Below, piece by piece: positions 17,388 through 25,986 of a stretch of 64,000 nucleotides of DNA. Position 1 is the stretch's first letter. Each line of letters starts with the position of its first letter. Position numbers and translations under genes: made by a program. The notes under the pieces are model-generated. The model had not been told where the DNA came from. It searched no databases and worked only from the letters and a program-made list of their open reading frames with translations. This DNA is from Burkholderiaceae bacterium (GTDB lineage: Bacteria > Pseudomonadota > Gammaproteobacteria > Burkholderiales > Burkholderiaceae_E). Where the stretch lies: assembly GCA_016710525.1 (NCBI GenBank), contig JADJVQ010000007.1, positions 62,001-126,000 of the forward strand, in the 5' to 3' direction.

Positions 17388-18788
17388 TCAGGAGTGCCGG
17401 GGATCGGCGATGACCCCGGCAATGGCCGACGCGGCGGCCAGCTGCGGGCTGGCCAGGTGGGTGCGGGCACCCGGCCCCTGGCGTCCGACGAAATTGCGGT
17501 TCGAAGTCGAGATGCAACGTGCGCCGGCCGGCACGAATTCGCCGTTGGCGCCCACGCACAGCGAGCATCCCGGTTCGCGCCACTCGAATCCCGCGGCTTT
17601 GAAAACCTCGTGCAGGCCGAGCGCCTCGGCCTCGCGCTTGACCTGTCCGGAGCCGGGCACGACCCAGGCCCGCACGTGCGGCGCAACCCGCTGGCCGCGC
17701 ACCTGCTGCGCCGCCAGTAGCAGATCGCTCAGGCGCGAATTGGTACACGATCCGATGAAGACCTGGTCGATCCGCGTGCCCGCGATCCGATCGCCGGCAC
17801 GCAGCCCCATGTAGTCGAGCGCCGACTGCCAGGCCTGCGCGCGCACCGGATCGGCGAGGGCACCAGGCTCCGGCACCCGTCCGTCCACGCCGATCACATG
17901 CTCGGGACTGGTCCCCCAGGTGACCTGCGGGACGAGCTCGGAACAATCGATCCGGTGTTCGGCATCGAACTGCGCATCGTCGCTGCTGCGCAGTGTCGCC
18001 CAGTGCGCGCAGGCCGAATCCCATGCGGCGCCGGACGGCGCATGCGGCCGGCCTCGAATCCACTCGACGGTGACCGCATCGGGGGCCACCAGGCCGACTT
18101 TGGCGCCCAGCTCGACGCTCAGGTTGCACAGCGTCAGCCGCCCTTCCATGCCCAGCGATCGAATCACGGGTCCCGCGTATTCGATGGCGTAGCCGGTGCC
18201 GCCGGCGGTGCCCAGGCGCCCGACCAGCGCCAGGATCAGGTCCTTGGCGACCACGCCGGGGCTCAGCGTGCCCTCGAAGGTCACGCGCATCGTGCGCGGG
18301 CGGCGCTGGGCCAGGGTCTGGGTGGCCAGCACATGCACGACCTCGCTGCTGCCGATGCCCCAGGCCAAGGCGCCGAGCGCCCCGTGGGTGCAGGTGTGGC
18401 TGTCACCGCAGACCACGGTGGTGCCGGGCAGGCTGATGCCCTGTTCGGGCCCGATCACATGCACGATCCCCTGTCCGGGCTCGCCCACGTCGAACAGCCG
18501 CACGCCGGCCAGCCGGGCTTCGTAACGCAGCGAGGCGATCAGCTTGTCGCCCCAGGGCATCAAGGCCCCGAGCCGCCCGGGCGTGGTCGCCACGATGTGG
18601 TCGGGGACCGCACTGACCAGTTCCGGGCTGCGCAGCGCCAGCCCGCGCCGGCGCAGCGACGCCAGCGCGTCGCCCCCGCCCAGGTCATGCAAGAGCAGCC
18701 GGTCGATGTGCAGCAGGTCCACGCCCGGAGCCAGCGAGCACACGACATGCTCGTCCCACAGGCGATCGAACAGGGTTCCGGTGCTCAT
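17388..18788 (-). CDS. leuC: LeuC-like (iso)propylmalate isomerase / hydro-lyase large subunit
   Basis: Large [4Fe-4S] subunit of an aconitase-family hydro-lyase, 466 residues, the usual LeuC length. Visible: TLFDRLWDEHVV at the start, TVVCGDSHTCTHGALGALAWGIG, VFIGSCTNSRLSDLL (first cluster Cys) and EPGCSLCVGANGE (two further Cys), with STSNRNFVGRQG at the end. Its ATG immediately follows the TGA of the lyase gene with no gap, so co-translation is likely. It may be a second LeuC paralogue working with the lyase rather than in leucine synthesis; that is inferred from context. Confidence 0.84.
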   Translation of the reverse strand: MSTGTLFDRLWDEHVVCSLAPGVDLLHIDRLLLHDLGGGDALASLRRRGLALRSPELVSAVPDHIVATTPGRLGALMPWGDKLIASLRYEARLAGVRLFDVGEPGQGIVHVIGPEQGISLPGTTVVCGDSHTCTHGALGALAWGIGSSEVVHVLATQTLAQRRPRTMRVTFEGTLSPGVVAKDLILALVGRLGTAGGTGYAIEYAGPVIRSLGMEGRLTLCNLSVELGAKVGLVAPDAVTVEWIRGRPHAPSGAAWDSACAHWATLRSSDDAQFDAEHRIDCSELVPQVTWGTSPEHVIGVDGRVPEPGALADPVRAQAWQSALDYMGLRAGDRIAGTRIDQVFIGSCTNSRLSDLLLAAQQVRGQRVAPHVRAWVVPGSGQVKREAEALGLHEVFKAAGFEWREPGCSLCVGANGEFVPAGARCISTSNRNFVGRQGPGARTHLASPQLAAASAIAGVIADPRHS

Positions 18789-19658
18789 TCAGGGTGCCTC
18801 GACGTGCCTGCGTTCGAAATCCCAGACATCGGGGAACCCGACCAGGTCATGCAGCTGCGCCATGCTCCAGGCGGGCATCGGCTGGCCCTGCGTGATGCCT
18901 TTGGCGGCGAGGTGCGCGTAGGCGGACTCGAGTGCCGCGCAGGCCGCTGCCATGCCCGCGCTGGGCCAGATCGCCGCGGCAAATCCCATCGCTTTCAGTT
19001 GCTCGACCGACAGCTCCGGCGAACGCCCGCTGGGCACCATGTTGGCGATCAGCCAGGCCTCCCCGGCCAGCTCCGCACCCACCCGCCTGAATTCGTCCTC
19101 CGATTCCAGCGATTCGACGAAGACGATGTCGGCGCCCGCCTTGGCGAATGCCCGGCCGCGCGCGATCGCCTCGTCCAGTCCGAGGCTGGTGCGCGCGTCG
19201 GTGCGCGCGATGATCAGGCAATCGGCGCTGCGCCGCGATTCGACCGCGACCTCGATGCGCTTGAGCATGTCGGCCAGCGGCACCACGCGCCGGTTGGGGG
19301 TGTGGCCGCACTTCTTGGGCATTTCCTGATCCTCGATCTGGATGCCCTGCACGCCGGCGGCCTCGTAGCCACGCACGGTGCGCCGGATGTTGATCAGACC
19401 GCCGAAGCCGGTATCGGCATCGGCGATCAGCGGCCGGGTGATGCCGTCGGCGATGGTCGCCGCCCGCGACACCATGTCGGTGTAGGTGACCAGGCCGGCG
19501 TCCGGCTGGCCCAGGTAGGAGGCGGAGATTCCGTAACCGGTCATGTACAGCGCGGCAAAACCGAGGCGGTCGGCGATCTTCGCCGAAAACATGTCGAACA
19601 CGCCGGGGGCGGCAACGAACTGCCCGGCCTGGAGCATCGATCGCAGAGACTGGCTCAT
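18789..19658 (-). CDS. Isocitrate lyase / PEP mutase family lyase
   Basis: A 289-residue TIM-barrel enzyme of the family that includes methylisocitrate lyase, 2,3-dimethylmalate lyase, oxaloacetate decarboxylase and PEP mutase. Metal-binding DADTGFGG (Asp80, Asp82), IEDQEMPKKCGH with catalytic Cys117 of the C-C lyases, and LIIARTDAR are present. The KKCGH loop argues for carbon-carbon lyase chemistry rather than PEP mutase or decarboxylase. Together with adjacent LeuCD-like subunits the arrangement recalls dimethylmaleate hydratase plus dimethylmalate lyase of nicotinate fermentation, or a methylcitrate-like route. It is 3 bp from the Bug receptor stop. The exact substrate is unknown. Confidence 0.82.
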   Translation of the reverse strand: MSQSLRSMLQAGQFVAAPGVFDMFSAKIADRLGFAALYMTGYGISASYLGQPDAGLVTYTDMVSRAATIADGITRPLIADADTGFGGLINIRRTVRGYEAAGVQGIQIEDQEMPKKCGHTPNRRVVPLADMLKRIEVAVESRRSADCLIIARTDARTSLGLDEAIARGRAFAKAGADIVFVESLESEDEFRRVGAELAGEAWLIANMVPSGRSPELSVEQLKAMGFAAAIWPSAGMAAACAALESAYAHLAAKGITQGQPMPAWSMAQLHDLVGFPDVWDFERRHVEAP

Positions 19659-19661
19659 GGT

Positions 19662-20654
19662 TTACTCCACCACCGCGCCGGAGCGCTTGACCGCATCGCC
19701 CCACTTCACCACGTCGCGCTCCTGCAGCTGCTGGAACTGCGCGACCGACGAGCCGACCACTTCCAGCCCGAGCTGCGCGAGCCGCTCCTTGATGTCGGGC
19801 AGGGCCAGTGTCGTCGCGATCTCGCGGTTCAATTTCGACACGATGTCGGCGGGAATGCCGGCGGGCCCCAGGATCGCCAGCCAGCTGTCGGCCTCGGCAC
19901 CGTTGATGCCGCCTTCGGCGAGCGTGGGCAGATCGGGCAGCGCCGGCGAGCGCTTGCTCGACTGCAGGGCCAGCGCCCGCACCCGGCCGGACTTCAGGTG
20001 CGGCAGCGAGGTGTTGACGCTGACCGCGGTCATCTGCACCTCGCCGGCAGCCAGGGCCTGAATGGCCGGCGCGCCTCCCTTGTAAGGCACGTGGACCATG
20101 TCCAGTCCGCCGGCGGCATACCGGAACAGCTCCAGCGCCAGGTGAGAGCCGTTGCCGGTGCCGGCCGACGAGAACGTCAGCTTGCCCGGCTGCGCCTTGG
20201 CCAGCGCCACGAACTCCTGGGCGGTGCGCGCCGGCACCGCGGCGTGCACCAGCAGCACCGTCGGGAACATCGCGGCCAGCGTGATCGGGCTGAAGTCCTT
20301 GACCACGTGATACTGCAGCTTGCTGCCGTACAACGTGGGGGCAATGGCGTGGGTGCCGTTGTCGGCGACCAGCAGCGTGTAGCCGTCGGGCGCCGATCGC
20401 GCGACGAACGCCGAGGCAATCGTGCCGCCCGCGCCGGGGCGGTTCTCGACCACCACCTGCTGGCCGATCCGATCGGACAGTCGCTGCGCCAGGATGCGCC
20501 CGAAGGCGTCCGAGTTCCCGCCGGCGGCATGGGGCACGATCAGCTTGATCGGCTTGGCGGGAAAGGCCTGCGCATGGGCATTGCGTGCCCCTGGCAGAAT
20601 CGTCAGTGCGCCCAGTCCGGCGAGCGCGCGGCGGCGCGACGTGCTGATGGTCAT
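19662..20654 (-). CDS. Bug/TctC-family tripartite tricarboxylate receptor
   Basis: Periplasmic binding protein of 330 residues. It has a signal that may be Tat-type (TSRRRALAGLGALTILPG ending AHAQA). Hallmarks of Bug receptors follow: FPAKPIKLIVPHAAGGNSD, VVENRPGAGGTIASAFVARS, PDGYTLLVADNGTHAIAPTL, the MVHVPYKGGAPAIQALAAGEVQM loop, and GPAGIPADIVSKLNREIA. The start at 20654 gives this leader; longer in-frame starts do not. No TctA/TctB membrane genes are in the window, as is common for orphan Bugs. Its position just upstream of the lyase and LeuCD-like genes suggests it captures their organic-acid substrate. Confidence 0.9.
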   Translation of the reverse strand: MTISTSRRRALAGLGALTILPGARNAHAQAFPAKPIKLIVPHAAGGNSDAFGRILAQRLSDRIGQQVVVENRPGAGGTIASAFVARSAPDGYTLLVADNGTHAIAPTLYGSKLQYHVVKDFSPITLAAMFPTVLLVHAAVPARTAQEFVALAKAQPGKLTFSSAGTGNGSHLALELFRYAAGGLDMVHVPYKGGAPAIQALAAGEVQMTAVSVNTSLPHLKSGRVRALALQSSKRSPALPDLPTLAEGGINGAEADSWLAILGPAGIPADIVSKLNREIATTLALPDIKERLAQLGLEVVGSSVAQFQQLQERDVVKWGDAVKRSGAVVE

Positions 20655-20791
20655 CGGCTGTCTCCTTGGTTTGTGGGGATGTGTTGTGGGGACATGATAG
20701 TGGCTCGCGCCCATCCCCTTCTCAAGTCTGCCGATGTCGCCTCTCTCGCCCCGCCGCAGCCCTCGGGCGTGTGCGAAAATCAGGGGCAGCG

Positions 20792-20877
20792 GCGCCCATG
20801 GCGGAATCGGTAGACGCCGGGGACTTAAAATCCCCCGACCCTTGGTCATGCCGGTTCGAGTCCGGCTGGGCGCACCA
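20792..20877 (+). tRNA. tRNA-Leu (anticodon UAA)
   Basis: An 86-nt cloverleaf: acceptor arms GCGCCCA and TGGGCGC, discriminator A, CCA encoded, long class-II variable arm, and T-arm GGTTCGAGTCC. The anticodon stem GGGGA/TCCCC encloses CTTAAAA, giving anticodon TAA. The acceptor pairs perfectly over seven bases. Confidence 0.97.
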
Positions 20878-21009
20878 AGTCAATCGAACATTCGGCGCAC
20901 CATCGCCCCGGCCTCACCACTGGCAAGCTGGCGCGGATCGGGTGCATCGCAGCCGGGCGCTCGACGCTGTCGCTGACGTATTCGGCGCAATCGGGATTGG
21001 AATGTCGAC

Positions 21010-22173
21010 TCATGGCTTGAGCCTGGCCATGTTCGGGAAGACCTCCGCCGTGTGTTCGCCCAGCGCCGGGGGCGCGGAGCGCGGCGCCGGACGTACGCCG
21101 TCGAAGCTCATCGGCAGGCCGACAAACCGCATTTCGCTGCCGGGCACCGGCTGCAGCAGCTCCAGCGCTTCGGTCTGCGGATGAGCCAGCATCTGCGCCA
21201 GGTTTTGCACCGGCGAACACGGAATGCCCGCGGCCTCGAGCCGCTCGACCCACCAGGCGGTGTCGTGTTCGGCGATCAGCGCATCGAGCAGCGCGTACAG
21301 CTCGAGCTGGTTGGCGACGCGGCTCGGGTTGTCGACGAAGCGCGGATCCTCGCGCCACTGCGGCCGGCCGACCACCTCCGCCAGACTGCGGAACAGGCCA
21401 TCGCTGCCGGCGGCGATCACGACCTCTCCATCGCGGGTGGCATAGGCCTTGTAAGGGGCGATGCCGGGCGCCCCCGACCCCTGCTTGCCGGCCAGCTGAC
21501 CCGAGGCCAGGTACTGCGCGGACAGCAGCGACACCCACGTGGTGGCGGTTTCGTAAAGCGAGACGTCGACCACGCAGCCCTTGCCCGTGGCCTCGCGCTC
21601 GCGCAGCGCGGCCAGGATGCCGATCACCGCCCACATGCCGGTGCCCATGTCGACCAGCGATGCGCCGACCCGTACCGAGGGCCGCCCCGGCTCGCCGGTG
21701 GTGCTCATGATGCCGCCGAATGCCTGCATCAGCGGGTCGTAGCCGGGCCGGTCCTTCAGCGGCCCGACGCGCCCGAACGCACCCAGGTTGCAGTAGACCA
21801 GCGAGGGCTTGATGCGCAGCAGGCTCTCGCCGTCGAGCCCCAGCGATTCGGTATGCCCGGGGCGCAGATTCTGGATCACGATGTCCGCGCGATCGCGAAT
21901 CAGGTCCAGCAGCGCCTCGCGGTCCTGCATCGAGCGCAGGTCGCAGACCACCGACTGCTTGTTGCGGTTCAGGGTCTGGAACAGTGCCGAGGCGCCCTCC
22001 CAGAACGGCGGCCCCCAGCGGCGCGCGTCGTCGCCCTCGCGTTTTTCGATCTTGATGACCTGCGCACCGAGTTCGCCGAGGATCTGGCCGGCAAACGGCG
22101 CGGCCACGCTGTGTCCGAGTTCCACGACGGTGAGTTGGGCGAACGGCGAGATGCCTGAAGCGGTATTCGACAT
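21010..22173 (-). CDS. CaiB/BaiF family (class III) CoA-transferase
   Basis: Transfers CoA between acyl thioesters and carboxylates; cytoplasmic, 387 residues. Family features: LTVVELGHSVAAPFAGQILGEL followed by GAQVIKIEKREGDDAR, LNRNKQSVVCDL, IQNLRPGHTESLGL, YCNLGAFGRVGPLKDRPGYD, and ASLVDMGTGMWAVIGILAAL carrying the conserved Asp that forms the aspartyl-CoA anhydride. The start at 22173 gives MSNTASGISPFAQLTVVEL. It stands alone on the minus strand between tRNA-Leu and a divergent SDR. It could activate an acid handled by the nearby lyase module, but no substrate motif is readable. Confidence 0.88.
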   Translation of the reverse strand: MSNTASGISPFAQLTVVELGHSVAAPFAGQILGELGAQVIKIEKREGDDARRWGPPFWEGASALFQTLNRNKQSVVCDLRSMQDREALLDLIRDRADIVIQNLRPGHTESLGLDGESLLRIKPSLVYCNLGAFGRVGPLKDRPGYDPLMQAFGGIMSTTGEPGRPSVRVGASLVDMGTGMWAVIGILAALREREATGKGCVVDVSLYETATTWVSLLSAQYLASGQLAGKQGSGAPGIAPYKAYATRDGEVVIAAGSDGLFRSLAEVVGRPQWREDPRFVDNPSRVANQLELYALLDALIAEHDTAWWVERLEAAGIPCSPVQNLAQMLAHPQTEALELLQPVPGSEMRFVGLPMSFDGVRPAPRSAPPALGEHTAEVFPNMARLKP

Positions 22174-22435
22174 GAGAGAGTGTGTCTCGCCAGTCGGACA
22201 GGGCGTCCGTCGGCGGATGGAGGCGTAGGCAGCCCGGCAGGGCGAGGTGCAGGGAGCGGCCAGCGCCCCGGCGGCATTGAAGCGGACCCATCTTAGGTTT
22301 GGCCGCGAAGGGGTGTCAACGCGGCAGGTCCTCGGCTGAAACGCCCCCGGCGGGCCAGGCGTACGTGCGGCTCGGCCAACGGTCCATTTGCCTGTAAAGT
22401 CGGCGGCCCCCTCCATTTCGCCGATCGGCGACGTC

Positions 22436-23284
22436 ATGTCCACTTACTCCTTGAAGGGCCGGGTCGCGGTCGTCACCGGCGCCGCGTCGGGCATCGGCGA
22501 GGCGCTGGCCCGGGCGCTGGCCTCTCGCGGCGCGAGCCTGGCGATCAGCGACATCCGCGGCCAGCGCCTGGACGGCCTGGCCGCCGAACTCACCGCAGCC
22601 GGCATCGAGTGCCTGGCGCGTCCGGTCGATGTGGCCGACCCCGCCGCCGTCCAGGCATTCGCCGACGAGGTCGAAGCCACCTACGGCCGGGTCGACCTGG
22701 TATTCAACAACGCCGGGGTTGCGCTGATCTCGGGCGTGGAGGCCGCACCATTGGCCGACGCCCATTGGCTGATGAACATCAACTTCTGGGGCGTCGTGCA
22801 CGGATGCCGCGCTTTCGTGCCGGCGCTGCGCCGTGCCGGGGGCGGTCACCTGATCAACGTGTCGAGCATATTTGCCATGGTGTCGATGCCCAGCCAGGCC
22901 TTCTACAACGCCTCCAAGGCCGCGGTGCGCGGGTTCTCGGACGCGCTGCGCGAAGAGCTGCGCGGCAGCGGCATACACGTCCTGTGCGTGCACCCGGGCG
23001 GCGTCAAGACCCGCATTGCCGAAGACGCCCGGGTGCGCGACCTGCACTTCGTGGCAACCGATGCGCCGACGATGCGCCGCCAGTTCCTGGCGGCCGCCCG
23101 CACCACGCCGGCCATGGCCGCCGAGGTGATCCTGGACGCCGTGCGTGCCGGGCGCTCGCGCGTGCTGGTCGGCGCCGATGCGAAGGTGCTCGACGCGGCG
23201 TTCCGGCTGTTTCCGGCGCGGGCCTCGCGATGGTTGTCCGGGCTGGCGAAACGCCGGCGCGCCCCCTCCCCTGCAGCCCGCTGA
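22436..23284 (+). CDS. Short-chain dehydrogenase/reductase
   Basis: Classical SDR, 282 residues. NAD(P)-binding VVTGAASGIGEALA, the NNAG motif in VFNNAGVALI, catalytic Ser in INVSSIFAMVSMPSQAF and the YNASK catalytic pair, then HPGGVKTRI. The C-terminal tail (about 240-282) resembles SDRs annotated as acetoin or lipid-linked dehydrogenases. The ATG at 22436 starts directly before the Rossmann fold. It is 12 bp upstream of an alpha/beta hydrolase, so the two probably form an operon. The substrate cannot be read from sequence. Confidence 0.85.
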   Translation: MSTYSLKGRVAVVTGAASGIGEALARALASRGASLAISDIRGQRLDGLAAELTAAGIECLARPVDVADPAAVQAFADEVEATYGRVDLVFNNAGVALISGVEAAPLADAHWLMNINFWGVVHGCRAFVPALRRAGGGHLINVSSIFAMVSMPSQAFYNASKAAVRGFSDALREELRGSGIHVLCVHPGGVKTRIAEDARVRDLHFVATDAPTMRRQFLAAARTTPAMAAEVILDAVRAGRSRVLVGADAKVLDAAFRLFPARASRWLSGLAKRRRAPSPAAR

Positions 23285-23296
23285 CGGGTCCCGCCC

Positions 23297-24268
23297 ATGC
23301 TCGCCCGCCTGCTGCGCCGCCTGATCCTGTTCCAGCTGGCCCTCGCCGTGCTGATCGCGATGGCCCTGATCCATTTCACCCGCCTCGCGCCGCCGATCGC
23401 CTGGCCGCTGGCCCTGTCATGGCTGCTGGTGCTGCCCATGCTCTCGATGCTGCGCTCGTTCCGCCGCGCCCATCGGAACCAGGGCTCGCAGGCGGGCGCC
23501 TCGCCGCTGTCGCACTGGCTGCGCGCGGCCGGAGTCGAGATCGTGCTGACCTGGCGACTCTTCCTCTGGCGCCAGGCGGTGGCATCGCCCAGCGCGCCCG
23601 ATGGCCGGGGCGAAGCGCCGCCCGCCCACCCGGACCCAGCGCGGACTCCGGTCCTGCTGCTCCATGGGTTCGTGTGCAACCACCGCATCTGGGACGAGAT
23701 GGCTGCCCATCTTCGCGCGCAGGGCCATCCGGTGCGGCGCATCGATCTCGAGCCGCTCTTCTGCTCGATCGACGAGTACGCACCGCGCGTTGAGGCGGCG
23801 GTGGCCGCGCTGCTCGCCGACCAGGGTCATGATCGCCTGGCGGTGGTCGGTCACAGCATGGGTGGCCTGGCGATCCGGGCCTGGCTGCGCGCCTATCCGC
23901 ATCGCCTGGACAGCGTGGTGGTGGCGGTCACGCTGGGCACGCCCCACCGCGGCACCCTGATCGACCCGTCTCCTCGCCTGGCCAACACCCGCGAGATGGC
24001 CTATGGCAGCCAGTGGCTCGCGGCCCTGGCTCAAAGCGAATCGACGGCGCTGCGCGAGCGCTTCAGTGTGTCGATCGCCCGGCAGGATCAGATCGTCTTC
24101 CCGCAGACCGAACAGAGCCTGCCCGGCATGCCGGTGCGCGTGTGGGACGCGATCGGGCATCTCGAGTTGTGCAGCCATCCGGCGGTGCTGGCCGCCGTCA
24201 GCGAACAGATCCATGATCGCGCCCGCATGGCGGCGGCGGGCTCCCGGAATGCCGCAGCATCAGCATGA
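23297..24268 (+). CDS. Membrane-anchored alpha/beta hydrolase (lipase-like)
   Basis: A 323-residue hydrolase with two hydrophobic segments in the first 55 residues (probable membrane anchor) and an alpha/beta-hydrolase domain from about residue 115. PVLLLHGFVCNHRIWDEMA carries the oxyanion-hole HG, VVGHSMGGLAIRAWL the nucleophile elbow (GHSMG), and TLGTPHRGTL is typical of triacylglycerol-lipase-like and PGAP1-like families. A late His for the triad is plausible in WDAIGHLELCSHP. Likely an esterase or lipase acting at the membrane. Pairs with the SDR upstream. Confidence 0.78.
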   Translation: MLARLLRRLILFQLALAVLIAMALIHFTRLAPPIAWPLALSWLLVLPMLSMLRSFRRAHRNQGSQAGASPLSHWLRAAGVEIVLTWRLFLWRQAVASPSAPDGRGEAPPAHPDPARTPVLLLHGFVCNHRIWDEMAAHLRAQGHPVRRIDLEPLFCSIDEYAPRVEAAVAALLADQGHDRLAVVGHSMGGLAIRAWLRAYPHRLDSVVVAVTLGTPHRGTLIDPSPRLANTREMAYGSQWLAALAQSESTALRERFSVSIARQDQIVFPQTEQSLPGMPVRVWDAIGHLELCSHPAVLAAVSEQIHDRARMAAAGSRNAAASA

Positions 24269-24316
24269 ATCGATCTCTGCCGACGGTCCCTGCCGCAGCG
24301 GGTGCGCCGCCGATGA

Positions 24317-24583
24317 CCGGGGGCCCGCAGCGACAAGGAGCGGGCCCATTGGGAGCGCTCTGTCACGCTGATCGATGAAGGCGTCTTCCGAGCGGAGGAT
24401 CTGTTCATCTCGGCGCAGATCCGGCTCGGCGCGGCCGGCGGCGCCAACGATACGTTCGTGCTCGGCCGCTTCGAGCAGCATCTGCGGCGTTTCCACGGGC
24501 ACGTGCGCGCGATGCTCGACGCTTGCGCCCCGGCTGGCCGGACCCTCAGGCCGCCTTCTCGAACAGGCCACGCTCCTGGATGA
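24317..24583 (+). pseudogene. Remnant of a Rieske non-heme iron oxygenase alpha subunit (C-terminal piece)
   Basis: An open frame of 88 codons between a TGA at 24314 and a TGA at 24581. It begins without a start codon and reads RAHWERSVTLIDEGVFRAED, then LFISAQIRLG, NDTFVLGRFEQHLRRFH and VRAML. This resembles the C-terminal end of ring-hydroxylating oxygenase alpha subunits, where W..s..LIDeGVF.ED, a GRFE motif and a late FH recur. The whole Rieske and most of the catalytic domain are absent. Only 50 bp separate it from the alpha/beta hydrolase, and its end runs antisense over the 3' end of ureG. I read it as a decayed fragment. Similarity was judged by eye. Confidence 0.5.
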
Positions 24584-25172
24584 AGCTGACCACTGCCTGC
24601 AGGCCCTCGCGGGTCTTCAGGTTGGTGAACACAAAGGGGCGCTCGCCGCGCTGCGCCTTGGCGTCGCTTGCCATCACGTCCAGAGACGCGCCGACGTGCG
24701 GCGCGAGATCGGTCTTGTTGATGACCAGCAGGTCCGACCGGGTGATGCCCGGGCCGCCCTTGCGCGGGATCTTTTCGCCGCCGGCCACGTCGATCACATA
24801 GATCGTGAGGTCGGACAACTCGGGGCTGAAGGTGGCGGCGAGGTTGTCGCCGCCTGATTCGATGAACACCAGGTCGGCATTCGGATACTTCGCCAGCATC
24901 TGGTCGACCGCTTCGAGGTTGATCGAGGCATCTTCGCGGATCGCGGTGTGCGGGCAGCCGCCGGTTTCCACCCCCATGATGCGCTCGGGCTCCAGCGCCC
25001 CGGCCACGGTCAGCAGGCGCTGGTCTTCCTTGGTGTAGATGTCGTTGGTGACCACGACCAGGTCGTAGCGCTCGCGCATCGCCTTGCACAGCATCTCGAC
25101 CAGGGTCGTCTTGCCCGAGCCCACCGGGCCGCCGATGCCCACGCGCAGCGCGGGCAGCTTCTTGGTACGCAT
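24546..25172 (-). CDS. ureG: Urease accessory GTPase UreG
   Basis: SIMIBI-class GTPase that delivers nickel to apo-urease with UreD and UreF and receives it from UreE. It has 208 residues with P-loop GGPVGSGKTTLVEMLC, the metal-binding Cys-Pro-His in ETGGCPHTAIRED, IESGGDNLAATFSPEL and guanine-specificity INKTDLAP. Length and motifs are standard. Last gene of the urt-ure operon, 13 bp after ureF. Its 3' end overlaps an antisense oxygenase remnant. Confidence 0.97.
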   Translation of the reverse strand: MRTKKLPALRVGIGGPVGSGKTTLVEMLCKAMRERYDLVVVTNDIYTKEDQRLLTVAGALEPERIMGVETGGCPHTAIREDASINLEAVDQMLAKYPNADLVFIESGGDNLAATFSPELSDLTIYVIDVAGGEKIPRKGGPGITRSDLLVINKTDLAPHVGASLDVMASDAKAQRGERPFVFTNLKTREGLQAVVSFIQERGLFEKAA

Positions 25173-25185
25173 TGATCAGAATCCT

Positions 25186-25986
25186 TCAGGAACGAAACAG
25201 GCGGGTGTATTGGCGTTCGTGGCGCATCGCCATCACGCTGGCCAGCGGCGAGAAGCTCCAGGCCTCGTCATCGGGCGGATCGGCCAGGCGTTCGCGCAGG
25301 TTCATCAGCAGCCGCTGGCCGGCGCTTTGGCCCAGCGGCACGATCTTCACCGCGGCCTGCACCTGGTTCTCGATCCACGAGAAGCCCCAGGCAAAACGCG
25401 TGGCGATCGGCGGCAGGCCCTGGGCGTGGCCGCACAGCGCGAACGCCGTCGGCGCGCAAAGTCCGGTGTGGCGCGCGGACACCGCCCTGGCCAGGCGATG
25501 CGCGAGGCCATCGGCGTGCAGCGTGCCCAGCCAGCGCAGCAGGGCCGCGCCGACCTGCCGCGTCTCGGAGCGAGACTCCTGGCTGTCGCGGCTGGCCATG
25601 AAGCGTGCGTCGAGCGTGGCGAGCCGCTCCAGCAGCGTCGCCTCATCGAGGGTGCCGCCCGTGGCGATGTCCGCGGGGCCCTGGCGGGAGACGGTGTCCG
25701 GTCCCGCCTCCTCAATGCTCAGCTCGCGCTGCGGCGTTGCCTGAGCCAGCAGGCGCGCGGCCTCGTGCACCGCCGGAAGTTCGCGCACCGCGAACGACTG
25801 GCGCCAGTGGGAATCGATCCACGCCAGCGCCGAGGCCTCGTCCACTACCCGTCCCGCCCATGCCGCCGCCTCCAGCCCCTGCGAATAGCTGAAGCTGCCG
25901 ATCGGCAGCGCCGGCGAGGCCAGCTGCATCAGGGCCGGCAGCCATCGCGCCAGCCCGTCATCGAAGCGCGGCCGGTCAGTGGCCAT
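25186..25986 (-). CDS. ureF: Urease accessory protein UreF
   Basis: Helical chaperone in the UreDFG nickel-insertion complex, 266 residues. Typical parts: LMQLASPALPIGSFSYSQGLE, DEASALAWIDSHWRQSF, GLCAPTAFALCGHAQGL and FAWGFSWIENQVQAAVKIVPLGQ. It is about 30-40 residues longer than the usual 220-235 because of an insertion after LLAQATP (about 85-125) rich in Thr and Glu. The start at 25986 overlaps ureE by 11 bp; an ATG at 25992 is also in frame. Confidence 0.94.
   Translation of the reverse strand: MATDRPRFDDGLARWLPALMQLASPALPIGSFSYSQGLEAAAWAGRVVDEASALAWIDSHWRQSFAVRELPAVHEAARLLAQATPQRELSIEEAGPDTVSRQGPADIATGGTLDEATLLERLATLDARFMASRDSQESRSETRQVGAALLRWLGTLHADGLAHRLARAVSARHTGLCAPTAFALCGHAQGLPPIATRFAWGFSWIENQVQAAVKIVPLGQSAGQRLLMNLRERLADPPDDEAWSFSPLASVMAMRHERQYTRLFRS

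Noticed and set aside
17898..20813. Plus-strand open frame of about 970 codons opposite leuC, the lyase and the Bug gene
   Set aside because: Crosses three well-identified genes and has low-complexity, basic composition; a GC-rich antisense artefact.
20792..20877. tRNA-Leu as an integration site of a genomic island
   Set aside because: No integrase and no repeated tRNA 3' end nearby.
24260..24571. Minus-strand 103-codon frame after ureG
   Set aside because: Arg/Pro-rich with no motif; the plus-strand frame here gives a recognisable oxygenase end instead.
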